From JBBAGC01 sp964491265 (GTDB lineage Bacteria; Spirochaetota; UBA4802; UBA5550): a DNA stretch of 64,000 nucleotides. Positions 26,717-35,219 of the stretch are shown in pieces (position 1 is the first letter of the stretch; each line of letters begins with the position of its first letter). Made by a program: the position numbers and the translations under genes. Under the pieces are notes generated by a model. It worked only from the letters and a program-made list of their open reading frames with translations. It was not told the origin of the DNA and did no database searches. The DNA lies in contig CAZBFP010000009.1 in the NCBI GenBank assembly GCA_964491265.1, positions 68,945-132,944 on the forward strand, in the 5' to 3' direction.

Positions 26717-27724
26717 ATGCTGATTATCATCTTTAGAACCGTTTTTATACTTACTACTATTTTATTCTCTATGCTTTATTATTCAACTGCTTCATTACAG
26801 GCATTATTAATAGCAGGGGCTATCTCTGCAATTCTTGCCCTTGGGGTAATTGTCATTATTGAGTACTTTTCCCATAGTTTTCAATCGAGACTGATTTTCG
26901 CTTCAATTATCGGACTCTTAATCGGACTTACTGCAGGACATCTCCTTGCAGAAGGGGTCTCTTCTATTATAGGAATAAGTTTTATCAGCAATCATGCAGG
27001 TGTTATAAAACCTCTGATTTATCATCTCTCAGGCTTTGCTGTAATGATCTTTTTTCTGATAAATCATGAAGATATCGCATTCCTTGATAAAATAATATCT
27101 TCAACTGTAAAAGATTCAGATGTTCAGATCCCTTACAAAATTCTCGATACAAGTGTAATAATTGACGGAAGGATAGCTGATATATGCGACACCGGTTTCC
27201 TTGAAGGTATTCTTGTTATCCCCACATTTGTTCTTAATGAACTCCAGATGATTGCAGATTCCGCTGATTCAATCAAAAGGAACAGGGGGAGAAGAGGCCT
27301 GGACATCCTCAATAAAATGCAGAAAGACCAGTCAATTATGGTAAAAATATCAGATATGGATTTCAAGGATATTCCGGAAGTTGATTCAAAACTGGTGCAG
27401 CTGGCCAAAGTTATGAAAGCAAAGGTTATAACCAATGACTTCAATCTTAATAAGGTTGCTGAATTTCACGGAGTCCACGTACTTAATATAAACCAGCTTT
27501 CCAATTCCCTTAAGCCTATAGTCCTCCCCGGTGAGGAGATGAGGGTAATGCTCATAAAAGAGGGGAAAGACCCTAATCAGGCAATAGGATACCTTGATGA
27601 CGGTACAATGGTTGTAGTTGAAAACGGCAGAAGAAAGCTTAATGATGAGGTTGAAGTTACAGTAACTTCAGTTCTTCAGACTACTGCCGGAAGAATGATT
27701 TTTACAAGGATGAGAGAGGATTAG
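26717..27724 (+). CDS. Membrane-bound PIN-TRAM protein (YacL-like)
   Basis: Protein of 335 residues with four N-terminal membrane helices (residues 2-120). A PIN nuclease-fold domain follows, with ILDTSVIIDGRIADI near 143-157 and acidic residues in VPTFVLNELQ-type context and VITNDFNLNKVA. A C-terminal TRAM RNA-binding domain covers about 280-335 (GYLDDGTMVVVENGRRKLND). This is the YacL architecture, found downstream of CarD in many bacteria, as here. The PIN acidic set looks intact, so RNase activity is possible, but the in vivo target is unknown. It heads a three-gene operon, with a 2-bp gap to the next gene. Confidence 0.88.
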   Translation: MLIIIFRTVFILTTILFSMLYYSTASLQALLIAGAISAILALGVIVIIEYFSHSFQSRLIFASIIGLLIGLTAGHLLAEGVSSIIGISFISNHAGVIKPLIYHLSGFAVMIFFLINHEDIAFLDKIISSTVKDSDVQIPYKILDTSVIIDGRIADICDTGFLEGILVIPTFVLNELQMIADSADSIKRNRGRRGLDILNKMQKDQSIMVKISDMDFKDIPEVDSKLVQLAKVMKAKVITNDFNLNKVAEFHGVHVLNINQLSNSLKPIVLPGEEMRVMLIKEGKDPNQAIGYLDDGTMVVVENGRRKLNDEVEVTVTSVLQTTAGRMIFTRMRED

Positions 27725-27726
27725 AA

Positions 27727-28287
27727 TTGCTGACGCTTTCAATTTATGGAAGCCCCGGAAGCGAAGGTTTTTCCTCAACCCTTCACAATGAATTTTTAAA
27801 GGCCTTTGAAGAAAAAGGGATAAAGATTGTTAAAGTTTTCCCTTACAGATCGGATATAAATCCCTGCATTGCCTGCGGTAATTGCAGGGATAAGCCTCAA
27901 TGCATCTACAACGATGATATGACAGAAATCTACTCACTCATCAGGGAGGCGGATTTTATTACCATATCATCTCCGCTTTATTTTTCATCTTTCCCCTCAC
28001 CCCTGAAAGCTCTGATTGACAGATGCCAGCTTATCTGGGAGGAACGGCGCAGACTCCATTCTGTTTACAGATTTAAGCGGGGCTTTTTTATTTCCACCGG
28101 AGGAGCTGAATATAATAATATGTTTGCAGGTGTAGTAATGGGTATAAAGCATTACTTTAATTCTATTGGAACGGTCTTTTCTCAGGAAAACACTCTTTTA
28201 TTACCGGGAGCCGATACCATGAATGAAATATCTCTTGATATATTAAATAAAATCCGCCATACTGGAAATACTTTTATAAATTACTGA
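27727..28287 (+). CDS. Iron-sulfur flavoprotein (NADPH-dependent FMN reductase fold)
   Basis: A 186-residue flavodoxin-fold protein. The N-terminal strand and FMN phosphate loop (YGSPGSEGFSSTLHNEF) lead to a compact cluster motif C47-x2-C50-x2-C53-x5-C59. That matches the [4Fe-4S] ligand spacing of archaeal and anaerobe iron-sulfur flavoproteins. SSPLYFSSFPSPLKALIDR is the usual FMN-binding loop. Such proteins carry electrons or reduce oxygen species in anaerobes. A TTG start follows the PIN-TRAM stop by 2 bp; no ATG lies nearby, so coupling is likely. Next gene 32 bp downstream. Confidence 0.8.
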   Translation: MLTLSIYGSPGSEGFSSTLHNEFLKAFEEKGIKIVKVFPYRSDINPCIACGNCRDKPQCIYNDDMTEIYSLIREADFITISSPLYFSSFPSPLKALIDRCQLIWEERRRLHSVYRFKRGFFISTGGAEYNNMFAGVVMGIKHYFNSIGTVFSQENTLLLPGADTMNEISLDILNKIRHTGNTFINY

Positions 28288-28319
28288 CGCTCTCTATAAA
28301 GCGTAACCGGAATAATTAT

Positions 28320-29585
28320 ATGAAACTGATAGCAAATGTATCTATCCGGATAAAGAAGGGTCTGCTCCCCCAGTTTATTCAAAGCCTGTATAAATATACC
28401 TGTTCCCCCAATATGATTGATCTTACCGATTCCGATGAAAAATGGGAGGAGTATTCTATTGAGATTATTCATACTAATAGAAAAGATCTGGCCAGACTCA
28501 TAGATTTTCTCAAAAAAAATAATGAGTATTTCCGTGATATCTTAATAACCGGCACTATTGAAGACAAAATTAAAGGGGGCCTCCTTGTTACCTGCGGTAA
28601 AGATAATATAGATTCTGTAAATGATCTGCAGACATCATTAATAGGCGGCGCAATACTAATTCATGAAAAAATTGAATCAGGAATGGCAGAGCAGTTCTGC
28701 GGAATATTCAATTCAGTTGGCCTAATAAGCGGTCATAAAATAAAAAAAGATTTTAATGAAGCTGAAATTTATCATCAGTTTACAGATTCAGAAAGGGATG
28801 CAATAATAATAAACAGGTTTACAGGTAAAAACGCTTTCCCCGTAATCATTAAGTATCACTCAATTGAAGATATGATAAAATCCATAATGACAATTGAATC
28901 AAACTTCGCCTGTATACGCCTTATGAATCACGATGAAGATGATATTCTCCTGAACAGTATAGGTGACAGTATTTCCATCCCTCTTATATCAAGGGATAAT
29001 GATGAACTTCCACTTTACTACCTGTCACTGATAAAAAAAATTGCCAGGAATAACAGGCTTAAACTGGAACAGACATCAGTTGGGATTATAGGACTTACAA
29101 GAAGTTCAATAAGGCTCACCTCTCTTTTAAATAAATCGGGATTTATGAAAGTGCTGGGCTATGACAACAGGGAAAGAATGATGATGTCCTTTGAAAATGA
29201 AAAAGGGCTGGCAACAACAATCCAGAATATTCTTATGAATACAGACATTATTCTTATAATGAATGACATAATTAAATCTGAAGAAATGGAGTATTTCAGG
29301 CCGGGTCAGTTTATTATTTCATATATTGCCAATGAATACCTGAACCAGGAATCATTAAGAACAAGCGGGATCAAGGAATTCATCAAACTTCAGGAGACCG
29401 ATACTGCACTACTCTACCCGGGGATGATTAAAGGGCTCACAGGGAGCGGAATAAAAATATTTAATGATGATATGATAATAAAGATGTCGGAAATGATTCT
29501 GAAAATGATGGATGATTCATATACCCTCCCCGATATTTTCAGCGATATACATGAAAGGATTGAAGGCCTTTTTACAAAAAGCTGA
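28320..29585 (+). CDS. Divergent malic-enzyme-like protein with ACT-like N-terminus, probably inactive
   Basis: A 421-residue protein. Residues 1-80 look like an ACT regulatory domain. Residues about 95-225 align by eye with the malic-enzyme N-terminal domain: RFTGKNAFPVIIKYHSIED corresponds to FKEFAGIDAFPI, and SNFACIRLMNHDEDDI to the PTFGGINLEDI segment. Residues 250-400 resemble its NAD-binding domain (VGIIGLTRSSIRLTSLL, DIILIMND). The catalytic elements are missing: there is no PVMEGKA lysine segment, the FHDDQHGTA metal-binding block reads PLISRDNDELP, and the GxGxxG loop is GLTRSS. A regulatory pseudoenzyme is plausible. It is co-directional with the flavoprotein. The family assignment comes from motif comparison only. 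Confidence 0.55.
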   Translation: MKLIANVSIRIKKGLLPQFIQSLYKYTCSPNMIDLTDSDEKWEEYSIEIIHTNRKDLARLIDFLKKNNEYFRDILITGTIEDKIKGGLLVTCGKDNIDSVNDLQTSLIGGAILIHEKIESGMAEQFCGIFNSVGLISGHKIKKDFNEAEIYHQFTDSERDAIIINRFTGKNAFPVIIKYHSIEDMIKSIMTIESNFACIRLMNHDEDDILLNSIGDSISIPLISRDNDELPLYYLSLIKKIARNNRLKLEQTSVGIIGLTRSSIRLTSLLNKSGFMKVLGYDNRERMMMSFENEKGLATTIQNILMNTDIILIMNDIIKSEEMEYFRPGQFIISYIANEYLNQESLRTSGIKEFIKLQETDTALLYPGMIKGLTGSGIKIFNDDMIIKMSEMILKMMDDSYTLPDIFSDIHERIEGLFTKS

Positions 29586-29588
29586 ATG

Positions 29589-30356
29589 TTAAATTTTTTT
29601 AGAGAGAACAATCCAGGAGATATTCTTGAAGTTAAAGGGGATAAAATGAACAGTATTTCCCCCCTCTCTGAAGAATCCGCCGGTTTCAGCCTGCGGGCTG
29701 ATCCTGCTGAATGAAGTGTGGTGAGAGAGTATTCGGGTGTTATTGCCCGTTACCCTTACAATCCCCTCTCTGCTTATTATATCTGTTTCGCTTTCGAGCA
29801 GTTCCGCAATCTTTCTTATGTCAACCTGGAGAATAAGAATTCCATGAAAACTCTCCTCAACATAAACCGGCCTTGATACAAAGAGGGAATAGACTGATGA
29901 TCCGGGTGTTATTGTAGAAACATCGTCAAAATATGTTTCCGGGCCTCTCATGGAAAAACATCTCTTAAGAGGGGTGCTTTCAAAACCTGAGTTTACATCC
30001 TGCCCGAAAAGGGAATCATTGCTCCTTGAGTAGATTATATCACCATGTCTGTTAATAAGTATATAATCAAGATATATCCCTTCAGTAACTGACCGTATCA
30101 TCTCTGTTATGCTGTCTTTTTCAAGGAGGTAGTATTTACGACCGCCGGAGTTCATTCTTTTCAGGTGGGTAAGATGCTGGATTATTCGATGCTTTTCAAT
30201 AACCTCCATTGCTTTAAGGGCATCATTGTCAGAGCGTTTAAAAAAGTCCTCCAGGTTTTTTACATCCATATTTGCAGCAGAAGTTTCAGGGGATTTAACC
30301 TCCCTTGAACATCCAATTGAAATAATGATAATCAGTAAAACCAGGAACTTCTTCAT
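29589..30356 (-). CDS. Lipoprotein with Cache-type sensor domain
   Basis: Protein of 255 residues with a lipoprotein signal peptide (LIIIISIGC, so the mature protein begins at Cys16). The mature part resembles a single or double Cache extracellular sensor. A helix (KRSDNDALKAMEVIEKHR) precedes the strand YLDYILINRHGDIIYSRSND, with SLFGQDVNSG and FVSRPVYVEESFHGILILQVD. This is the PAS-like fold seen in chemoreceptor and kinase sensors. With no signalling domain attached, it may be a ligand-binding lipoprotein acting with a separate partner. It ends 3 bp from the convergent malic-like gene. Confidence 0.7.
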   Translation of the reverse strand: MKKFLVLLIIIISIGCSREVKSPETSAANMDVKNLEDFFKRSDNDALKAMEVIEKHRIIQHLTHLKRMNSGGRKYYLLEKDSITEMIRSVTEGIYLDYILINRHGDIIYSRSNDSLFGQDVNSGFESTPLKRCFSMRGPETYFDDVSTITPGSSVYSLFVSRPVYVEESFHGILILQVDIRKIAELLESETDIISREGIVRVTGNNTRILSHHTSFSRISPQAETGGFFREGGNTVHFIPFNFKNISWIVLSKKI

Positions 30357-30433
30357 AGCTGACCGCCGTGCAAAATTTACTTTACCATATCATATTATCG
30401 TACAAAAACCCCCTCATCTTTAATATAAGAAGA

Positions 30434-32716
30434 TTAATTCAGTTTTTCAAGGGGAGTATACTTCTCCATAAAAACCTTTCTGGTTAAACCGAAACTTATC
30501 GTGAGCTTTATATTATCCCCTGCACCTTCAATTTTCACAATACGCCCCGGGCCGAATCTGGGGTGCATAACCCTCTCCTGAACCATGAAATTTGACCCGC
30601 TCCCCCCTGAATCCTCCTGCACAGGTATTCTTACAATCTCCCCATCAGAAATACTCTTTGCTGCGGGAACAGGGGTTCTGCTGCTCTTCTCACTCCATAG
30701 GGAATCACCCTGATATGTTTTAACCTGTGATCTCTCTACGGCAGCTCCACGTCTGTGACTGTTAACCGAATCCAGGTTATGAATCTGCAGATACTCAGCA
30801 GGTATCTCATCAATAAATCTGGATGGAATTTTATAATCCACCCCTGCGAAGCTCCTTCTCACATCCGCGCTTAAAAGATATATTCTGTCCATTGCCCGGG
30901 TAATCCCCACATAGCAGAGGCGCCTCTCCTCTTCAATACCGGCTTCAGTATCAATGGAAAATTTGTGGGGAAAGGTATTCTCCTCCAGGCCTGTTAAAAA
31001 TACAGCAGGGAATTCCAGACCCTTTGCATTGTGTACAGTCATAAGGGTAACGGAATTATTCTTATCTTCAGGGTCAGCTTCCGGATTTTCCGCTGATGTT
31101 AAAAGGGAGATATCCTGGATATACTGTTCAGGTGTTGCCTCAGGATTGTGCTGCTCATAATCATAGATACCGTTTATAAGTTCGTCTATATTATCTATAC
31201 GCATACTGCTTTCAAGGCTGTTATCTTCAAGGAGGCTTTGTCTGTAACCGGAAATCTCTGTTAAATGCTTAACAAATTCCGACAGGGCCATACTCCCGGG
31301 AACCCTGGACATATCTTTCATAAGCCTGTTAATTATATTTTTGAACTCCGCCAGATTCTTCGGCACCCGCCCTGTAAGGAGTTCATCATCAATAACCTTC
31401 CATTCAGAAATTCCAAGCTCTGATGCTGTTTCAGATATTTTATCCTGGCTGGTATTCCCTATACCTCTTGCAGGTGTATTAATGATTCTGAAAAGGGCAA
31501 CTGAATCTGCAGGGTTAACAAGGAATTTTATATAAGCCAGAATATCCTTAATCTCCTTCCTGTCGTAGAACTTGAGTCCCCCGATGAGCCTGTAGGGTAT
31601 ACCCTCTCTCCGGAGTAGATCCTCAAATACCCTGGACTGGGCATTGGTTCTGTAAAAAATTGCAAAGTCGCTGTTTGTAAAATTCTCCCCGGACTTAAGG
31701 GACTGGATGGTATTTATTACAAACTCCCCTTCACCATATTCATTGTTAACCCTGCACCAGACAACAGGCTCCCCGTCACCCCTGAAAGCCGTGATATTTT
31801 TATCTTTCCTGTTTGAATTATTTCTTATTACACCATAGGCGGCTGCCAGAATCTTCTCTGTTGACCTGTAATTCTCTTCAAGAGTAATTACCCTGGCATT
31901 ATCATAATCCTTTTCAAAATTGAGAATATTTCTTATGTCAGCTCCGCGCCATGAATAAATCGACTGGTCATCATCACCTACCACGCATATATTTTTTGTT
32001 TCTGCTGCAAGGTACTTTGCAATAAGATACTGACAATAGTTGGTATCCTGATACTCATCAATCATAAAGTAGCGCCACATACTCTGGAGCTGTGCAAGGG
32101 ATTCAGGTGATTTTCTGAAGAGTTCAACTGTTTTAAGCAGAAGATCATTAAAGTCGAGAGCATTATTCTCAGCCAGTTTTTCATGGTACCTGTTGAAAAT
32201 TTCACTGAAGTTAAAGGAGAAATAGTCGGGAATAAGTTTTTCAACATCCACACCTTCAAGATAACCCTCCTTATCCTTTACTTCAGAAATCTTTGAGCAG
32301 ATCATTGATGGTTTAACTTTTTTCGGATCAAGCTTCATTTCAGCCAGAATCCGCTTAATAATATTTTCCTGGTCACTTCCGTCATAAATGGTAAAATTTG
32401 AAGGGATCCTTATAGCCTCGCCAAAGCGCCTTAAAATATAAACAGAAGCAGCATGAAAGGTCTTAACAAATACACTGTTCCCGCCAGGCCCGGCAATATC
32501 GATTACCCTGTTTTTCATCTCCTCAGCAGCCTTGTTAGTAAATGTTACTGCAAATATCTGGTAGGGCTTTACGCCTTTATGATTGATCAGGTAGGAGATT
32601 CGGTTTGTGATTACACGGGTTTTACCGGAGCCGGCTCCGGCTAAAATCAGCAGAGGCCCTTCAGTATGGAGAACCCCCTCCTTCTGGTTATTGTTCAGAT
32701 TTGCCAGCAGATCCAT
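30434..32716 (-). CDS. pcrA: UvrD/PcrA-type DNA helicase
   Basis: A 760-residue SF1A helicase with the full motif set: Q-motif LNNNQKEGVLHT, Walker A AGAGSGKTRVI, motif II FMIDEYQDTNYCQY, motif III VGDDDQSIYSWRGA, motif IV LEENYRST, motif V TVHNAKGLEFPAVF and motif VI YVGITRAMDRIYL. The C-terminus (RVMHPRFGPGRIVKIEG) is a tudor-like domain that in PcrA/UvrD binds RNA polymerase. It unwinds DNA in repair, replication-conflict resolution and plasmid replication. Length is normal for PcrA (about 720-770). The C-terminal tudor domain supports PcrA/UvrD over Rep. Confidence 0.93.
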   Translation of the reverse strand: MDLLANLNNNQKEGVLHTEGPLLILAGAGSGKTRVITNRISYLINHKGVKPYQIFAVTFTNKAAEEMKNRVIDIAGPGGNSVFVKTFHAASVYILRRFGEAIRIPSNFTIYDGSDQENIIKRILAEMKLDPKKVKPSMICSKISEVKDKEGYLEGVDVEKLIPDYFSFNFSEIFNRYHEKLAENNALDFNDLLLKTVELFRKSPESLAQLQSMWRYFMIDEYQDTNYCQYLIAKYLAAETKNICVVGDDDQSIYSWRGADIRNILNFEKDYDNARVITLEENYRSTEKILAAAYGVIRNNSNRKDKNITAFRGDGEPVVWCRVNNEYGEGEFVINTIQSLKSGENFTNSDFAIFYRTNAQSRVFEDLLRREGIPYRLIGGLKFYDRKEIKDILAYIKFLVNPADSVALFRIINTPARGIGNTSQDKISETASELGISEWKVIDDELLTGRVPKNLAEFKNIINRLMKDMSRVPGSMALSEFVKHLTEISGYRQSLLEDNSLESSMRIDNIDELINGIYDYEQHNPEATPEQYIQDISLLTSAENPEADPEDKNNSVTLMTVHNAKGLEFPAVFLTGLEENTFPHKFSIDTEAGIEEERRLCYVGITRAMDRIYLLSADVRRSFAGVDYKIPSRFIDEIPAEYLQIHNLDSVNSHRRGAAVERSQVKTYQGDSLWSEKSSRTPVPAAKSISDGEIVRIPVQEDSGGSGSNFMVQERVMHPRFGPGRIVKIEGAGDNIKLTISFGLTRKVFMEKYTPLEKLN

Positions 32717-32865
32717 TATTACTCCCTGTATTTAAATTTATAATTTCAAATGGTAAGGTCTTCTCTATTTTATGGTAAATTGAAGATAATGAATTTTCAG
32801 TAAGCAGGTCATAATCGTCAAATTAAAAACTATGGAAGGGATAAAAATGTAGGGGGATAAAAGAA

Positions 32866-32895
32866 TTGACACTCTTAATATAACAGACTATATTA
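32866..32895 (+). promoter_or_regulatory. Promoter and operator-like repeat for the VapBC-type pair
   Basis: TTGACA at 32866 and TATATT at 32889 are separated by 17 bp, a near-consensus sigma-70 promoter. A perfect inverted repeat TAATATA-N6-TATATTA (32876-32895) spans the spacer and -10 box. Antitoxins of such pairs usually bind a palindrome there to repress their own transcription. Confidence 0.7.
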
Positions 32896-32927
32896 TTAAT
32901 GTAATTGTTTATCATGAGGTTAAAAAA

Positions 32928-33137
32928 ATGTATACAAGAGTAGAAAATTTGCTTAAAGAAATTAATAACTTCACTCCGGATGAAGAGATAGAATTGATTG
33001 AAAAGCTTGCTCAGCGTCTGAAAACAAGAAATATATACCGAAAAGATATTCTTGATCTTTTCGGATGTGCAAAGAACCTGTGGGAGAACATTGACGCTCA
33101 GGAGTACATCAACAGTTTGAGAGAAGAGAGACAGTGA
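32928..33137 (+). CDS. Antitoxin-like small protein paired with a PIN toxin
   Basis: A 69-residue, mostly helical protein (PDEEIELIEKLAQRLK) with no clear DNA-binding fold visible, encoded directly before a PIN-domain toxin. Its stop overlaps the toxin GTG start (GTGA, 4 bp), typical of coupled toxin-antitoxin genes. It probably has a short DNA-binding N-terminus and a toxin-binding C-terminus, like other small VapB-type proteins. The class is inferred from the partner and the palindromic promoter rather than from sequence. Confidence 0.65.
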   Translation: MYTRVENLLKEINNFTPDEEIELIEKLAQRLKTRNIYRKDILDLFGCAKNLWENIDAQEYINSLREERQ

Positions 33138-33592
33138 TTCTTTCTGAAAAGATAGCAAAACATGACTCTATATTTATTGATACTGCTCCTTTCATCTATT
33201 TTATCGAAGCGCACAAGCAATTCGGCCCTTTAACAAGAGAAATATTCACATCAATTAATGCCCTTAAAATCAAAGGTATAACTTCAGTTCTTACACTCAC
33301 GGAACTTCTTCCAAAACCAATCAGCATTGGCAATAATGAGCTTGCAGGAATCTTCTCAGAATATTTAAGAAGAGGCAATAATCTTGAATTGATTGAAATA
33401 TCTGCAGATATTGCTGAAGAAGCCGGAATCCTCAGGGGCAGATATCAATCCCTTAAAACAATAGATGCATTGCAGATAGCTGCTGCAGTTCATGCCAAAG
33501 CTGATATATTCCTTACCAACGATAAAGGTCTTAAAAAAATTGAAGAAATAGATATAATTATTTTAAGCGATTATCTTCAAAATGATGTCTAG
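33134..33592 (+). CDS. vapC: PIN-domain toxin (VapC-like)
   Basis: A 152-residue PIN nuclease with the four-acidic-residue layout: D in IFIDTAPFIYFIE, E in LTLTELLPKP, D in KTIDALQIAAAV, and D in IFLTNDKGLKKI. These coordinate the metal in VapC RNases, which cleave tRNA or rRNA. The GTG start at 33134 overlaps the antitoxin stop, giving translational coupling. The palindromic promoter upstream supports autoregulation. The pair appears intact and may be mobile, standing alone between pcrA and mscS. Confidence 0.85.
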   Translation: MILSEKIAKHDSIFIDTAPFIYFIEAHKQFGPLTREIFTSINALKIKGITSVLTLTELLPKPISIGNNELAGIFSEYLRRGNNLELIEISADIAEEAGILRGRYQSLKTIDALQIAAAVHAKADIFLTNDKGLKKIEEIDIIILSDYLQNDV

Positions 33593-33601
33593 ATAATAAA
33601 A

Positions 33602-34456
33602 TCAATCCACCGGCTGGCTCTTTATATGTATATCTCTTTGCGGATAGGGGATCTCCACACCCTTCTCGCGAAATACTTTAAATATTTCATAGTATAGCTG
33701 GCTTCTCAAAACCCCCGGTTTATTTATATAATTCCGGGTCCATATGCGGAGATTAAAATCGAGGGAGCTGTCACCATATTTATCAAAAAGCACATCGGGT
33801 GAGGGATGCTTCAGTATACCTTCATTTCTATCTGCAACTTCAAGAAGAATCTCCTTAACGGATTCCGGATCCTCCTTATAGGAGACTGATACAGGGATGT
33901 TAAATCTCACGTTCCTGTCCATGTGGCTCCAGTTTATAACTGTGGATGATATAAACTCAGAGTTTGGTACAATTACAGAAATATTATCATTTGTCACAAT
34001 AGTTGTGGCGCGGAGTGAGATATCCACCACATCACCATGGATACCAGCAACCTCAATGCGGTCCCTGATTTTAATAGGCCGCTCAAAGAGTATAATAAGC
34101 CCGCTTACAAAGTTGCTTGTAACATTCTGAAGGCCAAAACCCACACCAATACCAAGTGCACCAAAAAGGATAGTAAGTGAGCTTAAATCGACACCCGCTG
34201 TCTGAAAAACAATTATAAATCCGATGACAATAATTATATATCTGAAAATCGCGCCGAATGATTCCCTTATTCCGATATCAATGCCGCTCTTTGCAAGGAG
34301 GGTATTTACAATATATTTCTTAAGCTTTGCAGTAACAAAAATCAGCAAAGTAAGAAAAACTAATATGTAAATAATAGTTAAAAGCGTAAACCGGGTTTTC
34401 CCCAGATCAAAAACGGCAATGTTGAGCAGATCTTTTATAGAATCTATAATTTCCAT
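33602..34456 (-). CDS. MscS-family mechanosensitive channel
   Basis: Protein of 284 residues. Two or three N-terminal membrane helices precede the pore-lining TM3 segment: LTILFGALGIGVGFGLQNVT has the Gly/Ala-rich packing pattern of MscS. The beta domain follows, with GLIILFERPIKIRDRI and VPNSEFISSTVINWS, and then an alpha/beta C-terminal domain ending in YPQRDIHIK. It lies in the inner membrane and releases solutes on hypo-osmotic shock. Length is close to E. coli MscS (286). Single gene converging on vapC with a 9-bp gap. Confidence 0.92.
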   Translation of the reverse strand: MEIIDSIKDLLNIAVFDLGKTRFTLLTIIYILVFLTLLIFVTAKLKKYIVNTLLAKSGIDIGIRESFGAIFRYIIIVIGFIIVFQTAGVDLSSLTILFGALGIGVGFGLQNVTSNFVSGLIILFERPIKIRDRIEVAGIHGDVVDISLRATTIVTNDNISVIVPNSEFISSTVINWSHMDRNVRFNIPVSVSYKEDPESVKEILLEVADRNEGILKHPSPDVLFDKYGDSSLDFNLRIWTRNYINKPGVLRSQLYYEIFKVFREKGVEIPYPQRDIHIKSQPVD

Positions 34457-34564
34457 GTATTAATAATAATCCCAATGATAATGAAAGCAACCAATTTTTT
34501 TAACTTCTCAGTGGGCTTTTCAAACTTAAAAAAACTTATTTTTTAAAAAAATTCATCTTCATAC

Positions 34565-34622
34565 TTGACAGATTAAACATATATCCTTATTTTAGTAACT
34601 GAACGTACGTTCGTTCAGTTAC
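34565..34622 (+). promoter_or_regulatory. Promoter with near-perfect palindromic operator for the TetR operon
   Basis: TTGACA (34565) and TATTTT (34588) are 17 bp apart. Immediately downstream, 34595-34622 is a 28-bp palindrome (left half GTAACTGAACGT, right half CGTTCAGTTAC) with only one mismatched pair. It covers the expected transcription start 13 bp before the TetR-family gene, so self-repression that also controls the downstream export genes is likely. Confidence 0.75.
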
Positions 34623-34634
34623 TGGAGGATTAGA

Positions 34635-35219
34635 ATGAATGGAACAGATAGGCAGGAAATAATAATAAATGTGGCAAAGCAGCTTTTTTCGGAAAAGGGG
34701 TATGCTGCAACGGGTATAAGGGAAATTGCTGAAAAGGCCGGGCTTTCACTGGGTAATTTCTATAACTACTTTAAAAATAAAGAGGAGCTCTTTAAACACC
34801 TTATTGATCCGGAAAATATTATTAAGTCACTTGCTGCAATCCCCTCAATGGTTAATGAAGGCTTCCCCGGAAATTTTGACAGGATCATCCAGGAAATAAA
34901 GAGAGTAGTGGATATGAATCAGGAGCTTTATAAGCTTATCTTTATTGACCTCATCGAATTCGGAGGAACAAATACAAACCATATTATGGAAAGGATTCTG
35001 GAATTTTCCAATCAGGTTTTTAATGATGATGTAAAATCCCGTGTTGTGGGCTCAAAAATCAAGGAGATGGATTACCCTTTTTACCTTAAACTCTTTGTTA
35101 CTTCAATTTTACCGCTTTTTATAATCAACAATATACTCCCGGCAGCAAAGATTACCTACAATGATGAAGAGATTTCCAGGCTCATATCTGATGTACTAAT
35201 GAAAGGTATAAAAGCATGA
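34635..35219 (+). CDS. TetR-family transcriptional repressor
   Basis: A 194-residue TetR protein. The N-terminal DNA-binding domain shows IIINVAKQLFSEKGYAATG and IREIAEKAGLSLGNFYNYFKN, followed by KEELFKHLID. The C-terminal ligand domain is helical and not assigned. A strong palindrome covering the promoter lies 13 bp upstream. The stop codon overlaps the barrel gene start by 4 bp, so the regulator is the first gene of a five-gene export operon. The natural inducer is presumably a substrate of the pump, perhaps a lipid or fatty-acid-like compound. That is inference from MMPL pumps and related regulators. Confidence 0.88.
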   Translation: MNGTDRQEIIINVAKQLFSEKGYAATGIREIAEKAGLSLGNFYNYFKNKEELFKHLIDPENIIKSLAAIPSMVNEGFPGNFDRIIQEIKRVVDMNQELYKLIFIDLIEFGGTNTNHIMERILEFSNQVFNDDVKSRVVGSKIKEMDYPFYLKLFVTSILPLFIINNILPAAKITYNDEEISRLISDVLMKGIKA

